This document shows positions 37,901 to 48,830 of a stretch of DNA of 64,000 nucleotides, in pieces. This stretch comes from Tubulanus polymorphus (Eukaryota; Nemertea; Palaeonemertea; Tubulaniformes; Tubulanidae). The translations under genes and the position numbers were made by a program. The first letter of the stretch is position 1. Each line of letters opens with the position of its first letter. The stretch lies in assembly GCF_964204645.1 (NCBI RefSeq), contig NC_134028.1, positions 23,720,153 through 23,784,152 of the forward strand, read 5' to 3'. A model generated the notes under the pieces. The model was not told where the DNA came from. It saw nothing but the letters and a program-made list of their open reading frames with translations, and did not search any database.

Positions 37901-39405
37901 TTCCAAGTCGTTTAGATAATCATTAAACGCATCTGTAACGACAATACTACTTAGTAGTACTACAATTTCGAGTAGTCTACTAGACCCCGGTCTTTAGTTC
38001 AGACATGAGAATAAGCGTTTTGTACGCTCGGAGTGAAAAGAGATATTGTATCTCTCTCGGAGCAGATAGTTAGTTCACCGGGTAAGTTTGATAAGACTTC
38101 TAAAATGTGACCTCGAACAAAACGTAGATTAACATTAATTCATGAAAGCTTTCGTCAAATATCTGTATTCCCCTTCCGTCCCGGGGGTAAAGTGCTCTGG
38201 AATATTGGTTCTTTTCTCCCTCGGAATATGTTCTTTTCTCCCTCGGAATATGACTTCTTGCGTCGTGGTTTCATAAAATGTTTATAGACCCTTAACTCTT
38301 GCCCTCTGAAGGCAAGACCCTAAAAATCTGGACCCTATTCCCAAAATTTTCTGCGATTCAAAAAGCCACCATTTAGTTTTTGTCCGGTAATACTTCCGTT
38401 TCGTGGATAGCGGAGAAATTAGACTGGTTGCCTGTCCAGCATTCGGTAGAGTCCGGCAACCAGTCCAGCGGAGAAATTAACACTTTCACGAGATCGCAGA
38501 TGTAACAATTATACATGAATCAAATGGGTTTCGAATCCTGATCTCAGCTAGATATTTAACTTATAGCCGCGATGCACTGATGTAGTTGTTCAATTCATTT
38601 AGTAAAATCTGAATTCACTGATGTGTGCATCCCTCGTGTGATATGAATATTACCACTACGTGCTGGAACTAAAAATGGGAATTTCGCGACAAACCTTAGG
38701 GAATCATCTGAGGCATCAAATCGCGCGAGGTGCCAATTCTATATCATTTTATTATGATTGCATAAGGGTATTTTGCAAATTAGGTATATGAAACTCGGAC
38801 TTTAATCTCGATGTGTAATCTATTATTCAAATTATCTATCAATTCGTAGCCGGCGCTCATTAAAAATCCATGCGTGATTTATTTGCGTTGATTTGGTCTA
38901 CAAAAAAGTGACTGCTTCGACGATATCGAAATATAACGGTTCCAGGATATGGTGAATTTTCCACGATGACCACCGCATTAGAACGTCAAGGGAATCTAAT
39001 GCATATTGGGTTTCGGTTTCATTTCGTTTCATCGATCGTCGAAGTGTTACGAAATATGGAGTATGAAACTTATATTTACCAAACGACAGACACAAAATAA
39101 GACTCTTTGAAAAAACTATATATTACGAATGGTAGTTGTTGTGAAACGGTCGTTCCGAGAGTTATTGAACACAAGAAACCGTAGTGTACTCGCGTACGCA
39201 ATCGATTTTCTTAGCACTATGAAATAAATGGCTTTTGAAATCGAGAGGCTTTGGATCGCCGAATTTTCCAGTACCATTCGTTTTTTCAAAGGACATATTA
39301 TTGCATGTAGAACTAACATGAATGATCCAGAAAATGTAAAAATATAACGTATTATGCTTAAGATACCGGAATAATCTAGACTAAAATCAGTACACCATTA
39401 CGAAC

Positions 39406-39507
39406 CACAGGGGCTGGTATTTGGAGAAAAGGGTGGCAACTCGCACCAGGGATACTGGATGATCTAAGCTACAGTTCACCCCCAAACTTCAAATACGAGC
39501 CCCTGTG
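39406..39507. mobile_element. 102-bp TIR element (MITE-like)
   Basis: Ends CACAGGGGCTGGTATTT (39406-39422) and AAATACGAGCCCCTGTG (39491-39507), a 17-bp inverted pair with one mismatch. No coding capacity. Confidence 0.6.
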
Positions 39508-41849
39508 TAAGGAACGAATGGATTCCGTTTATAAAAGGCTAATCATTCTTTTTGTTGAAAATATCTAGAGGATGTTTTTATCATTGATGAATGTGAATAG
39601 ATGAGTGAACTAGACGAAGACCCCACCCTATATTCGGTAGCGTTGGGACTGCAGTAAACATTACCGTGAGTTGAGAATCATGGAACTTGGTAGTGTTGTG
39701 ACTGCTTTTTGTCTGAGGTAGCAGGGAAATAACATAAGGTTTTTGTGAATGAATTCATCTAAAATTCATCGACACGAGAGCGGTTTGCAGAGTTGACCGA
39801 GTAAGGGGGAGTCAACTGTTATTGTTTTTGCCATAAGAAAACGAAAATAATGAAGCCGTCATTCTTCCCGTGTGTCTATAGAGATTGAGTATATACGGCA
39901 ACAGAGAAAAAGCGTCAGATATCAATTATAATCATCTATTTCTATGATATTAAGAGGTTCCCCGCGATGACAGTTGCGCGAAGAGAAAATTAGCAGATGC
40001 TTTTGATGGATTTTCCTCGCTCATCCTCATAATGTTGTCTGTTGCTCTAGGCAACATTTTTTGGTCTGAGCAACATTAGATCAAGACGATTACAAAACAC
40101 GATGTGAACAACTTGTTGTTTTGCTGAAAAAAAGAAGAATCAGAATGAAATTCAGCGTTCAACGTTCAGCAGATATTCTACTTACGTAAGCAGCGCCACC
40201 GGTTAATTGGTGACAGTTTCTGGGAAAATCGCAGCGACCTTGAAAAAGATGAAATGTTTTCCAGCGTTTGTAGATGTATCAAATAGCTGCGTATGAAAAA
40301 GAATTCTCGCTAAATAAATAACTGCGATAAGATTCACCACCTCAAACAATCTATAACGTCCTCCCCTTCCACCTCCCTTTCTCCCTTTGTTATTCAAATT
40401 CTGTCGATAGTTAGTGTTTCAGTACTATGGTTATATCATGATTTGATTTTAAACATGCAGGCCCACTTATAATATTGCGGGGCCTGAGTAAGATTCAGAT
40501 GTTAGAGTTCATATCAGTTTCAGTTAGTTAGTTAACTTCAAAAGTAAAATTTCAACTAATAACCGACGCAACTGGGTCTATAGCCGAACAACCTGTTTTT
40601 CTCTTTTGCAAGATAACACATACGTTCTTTATAGAATAGTTTATGTTGTTTGATCAATTGATTTTTTTGATAAGGCGTCTTTTAAACCAATTGTCTTGTA
40701 GCAAACGATATACTCGAAATATCCTTTGTGAAGACGCTGAGTAGGTTTCAATCTGAAACCTGAGACATTTTCCGAAGATTTTGCAGCGCTAAATTAGATG
40801 AATATCGATATAATATCGGTTTGAAATCGCTTGTACATCGTCATATATGATAGCATAACCCTCGTTCCACAGTGCACGGATTTCAAAAGCTAAGAACAAC
40901 ATGTAGAACTTGGTATAGAATTACAACAGCGATATTTAGTTTGAGAAAGTGTTATTAAGATGATTTCTGGCAGATCATGGCTATAACAATTAGACAGATG
41001 ACATTTCAACCCCTCCCCCAAGTCACAACGGATAATGTGTAAGCCTCAACTAATTTCAGGATCGGAATTACCTTAAATCCGAGTGATCGAATAAGAAATT
41101 AAATATGGCACACATGTCAATATCGTTCTTGTGAGTGAAATCTCAGGGTAAATTGATTTATCTTCTGCTGTAAAAATCGACTTCCCGCCGCGCAGTAAAT
41201 TGGATTGTCTGTACGATCGTCTTAAATGTCGTTATAGATTATTATCTTTCGTGATATAAACTAACGCTCAGATATTCGAGATTATTTTTGTTAGTTTGAA
41301 CGTGGGGGGAATCATTCGTTTAAAAATTCATGAATAAAACATCTTTCTATCTTATACGACAGCATTCTGACGACAATTATATCTATCTGTTTTTACGCAC
41401 TGAAAAATAATTTCTTTTGGGATAGATTATGTTTCTGGGAGCTACAATAAGATAAATATAACCAATAATTTTTTTTTTGTGTGAATTTTTCATTAATAAA
41501 AATGGCCGTCGTCGAGAAAAATGATAAATTTAAGTATGAATCATTTTTCTGTGGGATTTATTCACACAAAAAATAGATTTCTTTAAATAGATTTGCGAAC
41601 TACAAAAAAATTAGATATAATGGTCGGCAGGATTCTGCCGTGATTTGATCATCTTTGTCAAAATGGGGAAACATCAACAACGGATTTTTTTTTAGCCCGG
41701 ATATACTAAAACCTTGAAAACTCCTTCAGGATTTCACGTGAAAAAATTAGTTATTTGCAAGACGAAAATATGATTTGTTAATTTTTCTTCTCTTACGTAT
41801 ATTTCCAGAAGCTGTAGGTTCCATATCGCAAGCAGAAGAGAATACAGCG

Positions 41850-43493
41850 ATGATCCGGCGAGGTTTTACGATTTCGTTTTGTTTGTTCAGTTGTTACTGC
41901 TTACTGTGGGCAATGTTACTGCTACAGAATACTGACGACCGTATTTCTATACGGACCGTAGCCAACCTGAAGAAAAAATTCCGCCACATCGTTCGTGTCC
42001 GCGCATTGCGGAGCAGCGATAACGCCGAACTGAATCCGGCGGCTTTTGTGGATTATTCGCTCAACCGAAATTCGATCAGTTGGTTTTCTCAGGGACCGCG
42101 CAAGAAAACCGAACGCCAATCAAGCCTTGTCGTCGGTTCGGACGTGGTTTCGAATACCGATGACGTTGTAAAATCAGAGCCGGTTACCCGGAACGACGAA
42201 GACGCCGATCACGACGGGGATTTACAAAGTGCTATTAACTTAATAGAAATGCCGAGATATCTCGACGAAGACTACGGCTCATCGCGAAGACATTCGCATC
42301 TCGATAAAGTCACGGAAATTACCGATCGTAAAAAGGGAATTACCGATCATCGTGTCTCACAGAGTAAATTGCAGGCTTTTCAAACAGCGAGCCGGGACAA
42401 ACGACTTCAGAAATTTCCGGGTGTTGGAAACGATGAAATAAAGCATAGCGATGGACACATATCAATTCCGACGAAATTTGATCGGCCAAATTTAGTTAAT
42501 TCGTCGAGTAATTTAAACCACCAAAACATGGATCTCTATACGGATAGGGCTGTTACGAATTCGAAAAATGTTTTCGGTAATTTCTATTCCAATCGCTCGC
42601 TGTTCGATTTGTCTTTAGGCGTCGATCCGGAGCTTTATGGTAAAAAAGTTCCGCCGGAAAGCAATTATTTCAAAGTGCGTCCGTATTTGATCAATAAAAT
42701 CAACCATAAATTCACGATAAACGTAAGCGAAACGTGCGGCGAAGAGAAGGTATTTCTGTTGATTTTAGTTTGTTCGATTCACGAGAATTTCCGCTATCGT
42801 CAGGCCATACGAGATACATGGGGAAGCATATCTAATTACCAGAGCCGGGTGAAGCTCGTATTTCTGTTGGGACGACACCGCGATTCGTACTGGAATAAAA
42901 ACATACGAAAAGAAGGCGCTTCCTATCGCGACATCGTACAAATCAACTTCGCCGAAAGTTATAAAAACCTAACGCTGAAAGTTTTATCGGGATTACGTTG
43001 GGCGTTACAATTCTGCAAGCAAGCGTTATACGTGTTAAAAAGCGACGAAGATATGTTAATTAACGTGCCTTATTTGGTAAGAGTTTTGATGAAGTTTCCG
43101 CTAGAGAACGAGGTATTCGGCGCTTTGAACGTCAGAGCGACTGTAATGCGGACCGCGAGGAGTAAATGGGGTGTTCCTAATAGCATCTACCCATTTAAGT
43201 ATTACCCGCCATATCTTTCCGGAAATAGCTACGTTATCCCGCTCGACGTCGGCCGGAAGTTAGTGTCGGCTGCTCAGATGGTTCCGTTAGTGCCGATAGA
43301 GGACGCGTTCATCACCGGTATTCTCGTACGCGTTAGGAACGTTAGGTTGAAAGGGTCCGATAAGTTTACGCATTGGGGCAGCCCGGTGGTGCAGTCGTGT
43401 GACTTTATAGAAGGGAAAAAGATCTCCGGCACGCACATGACCCCTAAGTTAATGTACAAAATCTGGTCACAGATTACCAAAAAGATCTGCTGA
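41850..43493 (+). CDS. beta-1,3-galactosyltransferase-like enzyme (GT31), long-stem type II protein
   Basis: One coding exon of 547 residues. An acceptor (TTTCCAG) at about 41808 and a short 5'-UTR precede the ATG at 41850; the in-frame upstream extension from 41775 crosses the acceptor and is not used. Residues about 6-26 are a signal anchor. The GT31 domain starts near residue 300: RQAIRDTWGS, VKLVFLLGRH, YVLKSDEDM (DxD-type metal site near 396) and PIEDAFITG (the EDVYVG-type motif near 483). Such enzymes add beta-1,3-linked Gal or GlcNAc to glycans in the Golgi. The stem of about 270 polar, low-complexity residues is much longer than in typical members (total about 330-420). AATAAA at 44111 may end the transcript. 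Exact specificity unknown. Confidence 0.92.
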   Translation: MIRRGFTISFCLFSCYCLLWAMLLLQNTDDRISIRTVANLKKKFRHIVRVRALRSSDNAELNPAAFVDYSLNRNSISWFSQGPRKKTERQSSLVVGSDVVSNTDDVVKSEPVTRNDEDADHDGDLQSAINLIEMPRYLDEDYGSSRRHSHLDKVTEITDRKKGITDHRVSQSKLQAFQTASRDKRLQKFPGVGNDEIKHSDGHISIPTKFDRPNLVNSSSNLNHQNMDLYTDRAVTNSKNVFGNFYSNRSLFDLSLGVDPELYGKKVPPESNYFKVRPYLINKINHKFTINVSETCGEEKVFLLILVCSIHENFRYRQAIRDTWGSISNYQSRVKLVFLLGRHRDSYWNKNIRKEGASYRDIVQINFAESYKNLTLKVLSGLRWALQFCKQALYVLKSDEDMLINVPYLVRVLMKFPLENEVFGALNVRATVMRTARSKWGVPNSIYPFKYYPPYLSGNSYVIPLDVGRKLVSAAQMVPLVPIEDAFITGILVRVRNVRLKGSDKFTHWGSPVVQSCDFIEGKKISGTHMTPKLMYKIWSQITKKIC

Positions 43494-44526
43494 GTAATTT
43501 GTTCTGCTACGAACTCCAGTGAAGTTCATTACTTGTTCCTTATTCCTTATTCCGTTACTTATTGAGAATTCATCTCCCAATTAAGGAACAGGGAAGTGTT
43601 TAAACCTAGGTCTTTCAAGTGTTAAAATTGATTTCACAACATGCTGCTTAACATAGCTTTATAGTTAATGTGTCTGCCAAGAATACATGACAATATTGAT
43701 ACAGGGGTGGATCCAGGAATACTAAAAGGGCAGGGTTCAGTGCGGGAGAGAAAAAAAGACACTGTCTTTGTGCACAAAATATGATATTTAAAAATTTGAC
43801 AGCTGGCCTAAGAATTTAAAAAAATTTAATTTACAGAAATCAACCGAGAAGATTTTGTTCAATTTCAATTAGCGATGAAAATTTCCCGGTATTTCATACA
43901 AAATTTAATACCTATTGCATTTTGGTTCATGAGCAGTCACCTCAAAGCCACGTCTCACGCAACACCGTGGATATAGTGATCATTGCGATGAGCATCACGG
44001 GGTGGGGGGCACGATTTTTAACTTATTGTATTTTCAAAACGGGTACGGTAGTCCTCTGAAAAGGAAGGGGTTCGACCACCGCTGGATCCGCCACTGTAAA
44101 ACAGGCTTTGAATAAATGAAATGTTATCGAAACTTCGAGAACGCCTTTTGATGAATTCTGTAATGCAGCAATTCCAGGAATATGCGGTGAAGCTCCGTTT
44201 CGAAGACGCTTTTTAATTTTACTCGTTCGTTTTCAAACGTCTTTGATGATTTAAAAATTCTTCGCCAACTGTCAAGAGAATATAACGTCTTGCTACCGCT
44301 CTCTAATGAACATGGCGTGCAGCAAATACTCGATAGCGTGACTCGTGCATTTGATGTGCTTTAAATACGCAAACCCTTTGAGAATTATATCGTCTTGGTG
44401 TGTCTATAACGTGACGGGCGGGATTAGCCCGTTGCATTAAAAACCCAAGGCGAATTTATGTAGCGTTTTCACGTGATTATTATACCATACGCTCGTTATA
44501 TGCTAAACGAATAAGAGATTAGAAAA
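43494..44526. other. 3' flank of the GT31 gene
   Basis: Probable 3'-UTR to about 44130, then AT-rich spacer. No coding exon seen. Confidence 0.5.
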
Positions 44527-44730
<204 letters not shown>

Positions 44731-45631
44731 TGCTAGTCTTCCTATAGGTTCAGCGACAAGACAATTTGCGTCTTGGCTTTTGAGCAGTCCAAGTATTTAA
44801 GCTTAATCTATCACTCGCTGCGTATATGACACCAAGACGGCTGTTTCTCATATCTCTGTGGATAAACGTATATAATTCAGCTCTGGGTAGATAGCTGATT
44901 AGACACGTCGAAAATCGACATTATCTAAACATCGACCTGACTATGGGAGCAAACATCTCGAACCTACTACGATCTATTCGCATTAATCAGTATCGCATGC
45001 GAAACGCCGTGTACCGCGAGAATGAAGGTACATTCTGAGAGATTTTTGACAGACCAGTCATACGCCGTGCGCACCTTTCGGCGTGTGTGCGCATGCATAA
45101 ATTCAATAAAAAGACCAGAAAAGACTGAAGAACGATTGAATAATGCATAAGATCGTTTCAGGCATGGCGATGCGATCAAATATCCAGCTCTTTCAGGCAA
45201 GATATCAGCCGTCATGTAGATCTGATCATACAGTTACCATATTCCTAAACAGGCACCTCTTCGTGACGGGTATATGTAATATTTCATATCTCCGCTTCAC
45301 AAATCAGTCGGGAGAAAATGAAGTGACTTAAACCTCCATAGTATCGGGTTGGTTTCTTTTTTTTTTGGGGGGGGGGGCTTGAAAACGAATATTTTATACG
45401 ATGAAAATGTATTCTCGGTTGCCTAGACAACCTTTCCAAATTGATAAAACAGGGTGATATTCTAATTTCGATAAGGCATGTATAGACCTAGCGATAGAAC
45501 GGTTTATCTTGACAAAAGCGAATATTTTGAACACGCACCGGAAATATGGTGGGCACAAATACGTAGATATAAACCCGTGGCTATCGGGCTGATTTCTATC
45601 GCTACCCCGCTAGTTTTTGTATCAGTAAACG

Positions 45632-47449
45632 ATGCAGTGTATGGTATACGTCGTAGCTACAATATGCTTGTTGCACCTGTGGCACTGCGTACCCGTGTCC
45701 AGTTGGGAGAATCGTTACGGGGCTGAACTGAATTTTGTATGCCCGAAAGGCCAGCACATCTCCTCAATCAAAAGCGAACATTCAAACCGACACGAGGACC
45801 GAGTTTGGGACTTCAAATGTAGAAACGGTTTTGTCAGCAGCCAATGCACTCTGTCCGACCCTGTAAATAAAATGGATGGAAACATGGATTTCCAATGTCC
45901 CAATCATGGAATCATCACAGGTTTTCACAGTTACCACGACAGTGATAAAGGTGATAGGGTCTGGCGTTTTACTTGCTGCAAGGTAAGCATTCGTTGTGTC
46001 GCGTAAACTATATGCGGCTGAAGCTTACGAGAGATAAACAGAAAAGATGTCTTACAGTTGTTTTATCTAATCGGCTCGAGGCGTCATCCACTACGGAGGC
46101 TTGTCACGATAGCCGAAACGATACGATTTTCACTTCGATGATTCCTGGGATATACACGATAGGTAAAACACAATATCCGTGTTGACGCGATGAGGAGAGA
46201 ATCCCACAATGATAATAAAAAGTCCTAAAATGAAACTTCGAGATAGTAGTTTATTCAACGTTTCGACTATATCCTAATAGTCATCTTCAGGAATAATGAT
46301 TATTCCTGAAGATGACTATTAGGATATAGTCGAAACGTTGAATAAACTACTATCTCGAAGTTTCATTTTCGGACTTTTTATTATCATTGTGGGATTCTCT
46401 CCTCATCCTGGGATATTGTACCGAATCTTTGATTTTGTACCCCCGGCTAGTGTCTGTGGTATCCCGGATGATTTAGGCATTTCTAGTATCGATCTCATTT
46501 AAATGTTGAATTCTTTTTTAGTTGAACACACGACGATCATACAACTGCGCTTACAAAAGTACGAACGATTGGGACGAGAAAATCGGTTACAATTTACCAG
46601 CAGGTTTTGCAATTACGGGCGTCCGCAGCAAGCACGCCAACTATTACGAGTAAGGGTATAGTAGAATACAGGACGTTTGAATTTGCTCTTGCGAGACAAA
46701 AAAAATTCAAACGCATTTAATCGTATTCTTTCAGGGATCGTCTGTACACTTTCAAAATATGCAAATTTTCCGTTTGCGTCGCAAAATCGATGAAGATTTT
46801 AGACGCGTTGAAAGCGAAACGAGGTGATAGACGAGTGGTGGGCGTGGTCAGTAACCAGGGCTGTTCGAAAGATGCTGAATATACGCTTGTACTCGGGAGC
46901 TCGGACTCGGTAACCGAGACAAGTTCAATAACAACCACTGCTGCAAAACAATTCACATTTGAATCGACGATTGCAGTCGGGGCAACTGTCGGATGGAAGG
47001 GTTTAGGATTAGGGAGTTCCGTAAGTTTCGGTGTTTCACAGTCTTTCGGTGGAGGCATGACCTTCGAATCGTCGAATACGAAAGAAACATCGATAACGAG
47101 GGAAAGTTCGACCGGTTTAGAGGTTCAATATAATGGACCCGGAGCAGCCCTCATTTTGGCCGATGTCACCGAATACAGAATAAATACAGATAACATCAAT
47201 GTAGAATACGGAATCTATTGCGACAGCGGTCGATCGTACAAGAAAAAGGCAGTCGTAAAACTGAACATGAAATCATATGGGTCGACGCATTTCACGACTC
47301 AAATCGGCAGATTTCATCCCGGAAAATGCTCCCACACGACAAGAAAGTGTCTCCGAAACATCTCCGCACACAACGCAATTTCACCGAGCTACGTGGTCAC
47401 ACGTTTCAACCGTTGTTTTAAAAACGTCGGCTATTTGATGAGAGATTGA
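45632..47449 (+). CDS. secreted dermatopontin-domain protein with aerolysin-like C-terminal region
   Basis: Three exons, 45632-45982, 46522-46649 and 46735-47449, in phases 0 and 2, give 397 residues. A signal peptide (about residues 1-24) leads into a dermatopontin domain (about 25-175). Its repeats show the hallmarks NFVCP, HEDRVWDFKC, FQCP, GDRVWRFTCC and, across the exon 2/3 junction, EDR..TFKICK. The C-terminal region (about 180-397) is Ser/Thr/Gly-rich with alternating polar and hydrophobic residues around residues 235-285, as in the membrane-inserting hairpin of aerolysin-type beta pore-forming proteins. Known family members assemble into oligomeric pores. Pore activity here is inferred from pattern only. 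Intron 1 carries a large palindrome. AATAAA lies at 47462. The frame is intact. Confidence 0.8.
46190..46406. repeat. perfect-looking 2x108-bp palindrome of a Penelope-like repeat
   Basis: Arms 46190-46297 and 46299-46406 meet at G46298 (GAATAAT-G-ATTATTC). Each arm equals the block at 30261-30370 apart from single-base changes. The flank CAATATCCGTGTTGACGCG is also shared with the 30-kb copy. It lies in intron 1 of the dermatopontin-type gene and would form a strong hairpin in RNA. Confidence 0.85.
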
Positions 47450-48830
47450 TGAGAGATTGAAAATAAATCATCTTTCAATTAAAGCTGTGTGTGTCATTAT
47501 TTCATCCTCGATATTTAATAGATAGATAGATAGATAGATAATTACTTTGATTGCCAGAATATGAGTATGGTTCATCGTTTAGGACATTATATCGTGTTTG
47601 TATACATTGACTTTACTCTGGTATGTTGATATGTGAAAGCCTTAAATATGTTGAATTTCTAAACAACTGCTGAGATTTTTCTAAATTCACTGCCAAGGAA
47701 GGCCGACAGTCATAGTTCAGGGCACAAAATTCCAGATATCATATTTAGAATCCAGTGGTTTTCCTGGTAATATCTCCGTAATTTCTAAGGTCAGGCAATC
47801 AGCGCGCTGCCTCTCTATTTACCGTGCAGTGCTGCCGCTAAGCCTATCGTTAGCGGATTTTGAATACACTAACATGACTCGACTCTGGCAATCGATCAAC
47901 GTGCTGATTTTTACACCGTGAGGTGCTGCTACTCAAACGTTTTTCGTCGGAAGGTTGTTCTTAGAAACGAAATGATTATTTCGTGGAAAAGAAAATGTGT
48001 GGCATGGTGAAAAAGATTGTTTTCTAACTAAACACTATGGGTTAGCGTTAGACTTACTAACCTGACTCTAATCCAGATCCTAACCTAACGCTTTAGACAA
48101 TTTGCCCCATCCGTTTATTATACAACGCAGTCTTGTTACCCCCCAGGCAATTTCCCCTATAAAAGCCTTCCCAAGGCAATTAACCCCCTTCGCGAAATAA
48201 TTCCTCAGAGAATAAACCTCTAAGTTTGCAAATAATCCCCAAAGAAAAACCCCTTCAAATTGCCCCAGAATAATAACCCCATAGCCGTATTTTTATTCTT
48301 ACAAGGAGGAATGACGACCCGAATGTTATGTATGAACGTTAAGGGCTATGGTCACGTGATTCTCGATAGAGACACCTATTGGGGTGTTAGACTTAATGCT
48401 AATTCCAAGTCCATGGTCGAAGTAGAGAATTTCATAAGTAATGATAATAATAAGATTAACTGATCTGATGACGAAACGAGAATCATACAATGAACAATTC
48501 TTTTTTCATAAGGTCGGTTGAACGAGATCGAGCCGATATATTGCTGTTTCGAATGATTGACCGAAACTACGCTAAACGTGGCGCATACCAACTACTAACA
48601 AAAATGCGATATTGTGAACTGGCTTGATATTGACTTTTCGTCACATAGGCCGGTATCCGCTCCGGATGTGGTGAGATGGAACCAAGTCATGCAATTGGAA
48701 ATCATGTGTCGCGAGTGCTTGAAAATATAGAAAAAATAACGTTTGTGAAATAAATGTTTTCATTACGCTCGAATTGGCCGCTCTTCACACATAACAACGG
48801 TATGTAGTTTAGAAGCTGGTGGTAGCAACG
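47450..48830. other. spacer between the dermatopontin-type gene and the lectin array
   Basis: Contains a (GATA)n run (about 47518-47540) and a degenerate CCCC/AATAAT-rich stretch (about 48130-48285). A possible terminal exon lies at 48306-48463: acceptor-like TTACAAG, then a frame containing MLCMNVKGYGHVILDRDTYW and stop TGA, with AATAAA near 48748. No start or upstream exon was found for it, so it is not called as a gene. Confidence 0.4.

Larger units (their letters stand above)
33364..41808. other. gene-poor region upstream of the GT31 gene
   Basis: More than 8 kb without a convincing gene. It contains the inverted copy of the 28.4-kb repeat (34868-34917), a hammerhead-like relic (34161-34193, minus), two short tandem duplications (about 35335-35370; 38195-38250) and a small TIR element (39406-39507). 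An open stretch at 35313-35477, without ATG, encodes a hydrophobic segment (TLIFTLCSVCTFGLFLW) before a good donor (CAG|GTAACG). It resembles a signal-anchor exon but would not join the GT31 exon in frame. Non-coding 5' exons of the GT31 gene may lie here. Confidence 0.45.

Noticed and set aside
41775-41849. Upstream start for the GT31 protein
   Set aside because: The extension crosses a clear TTTCCAG acceptor, and the ATG at 41850 directly precedes the signal anchor.
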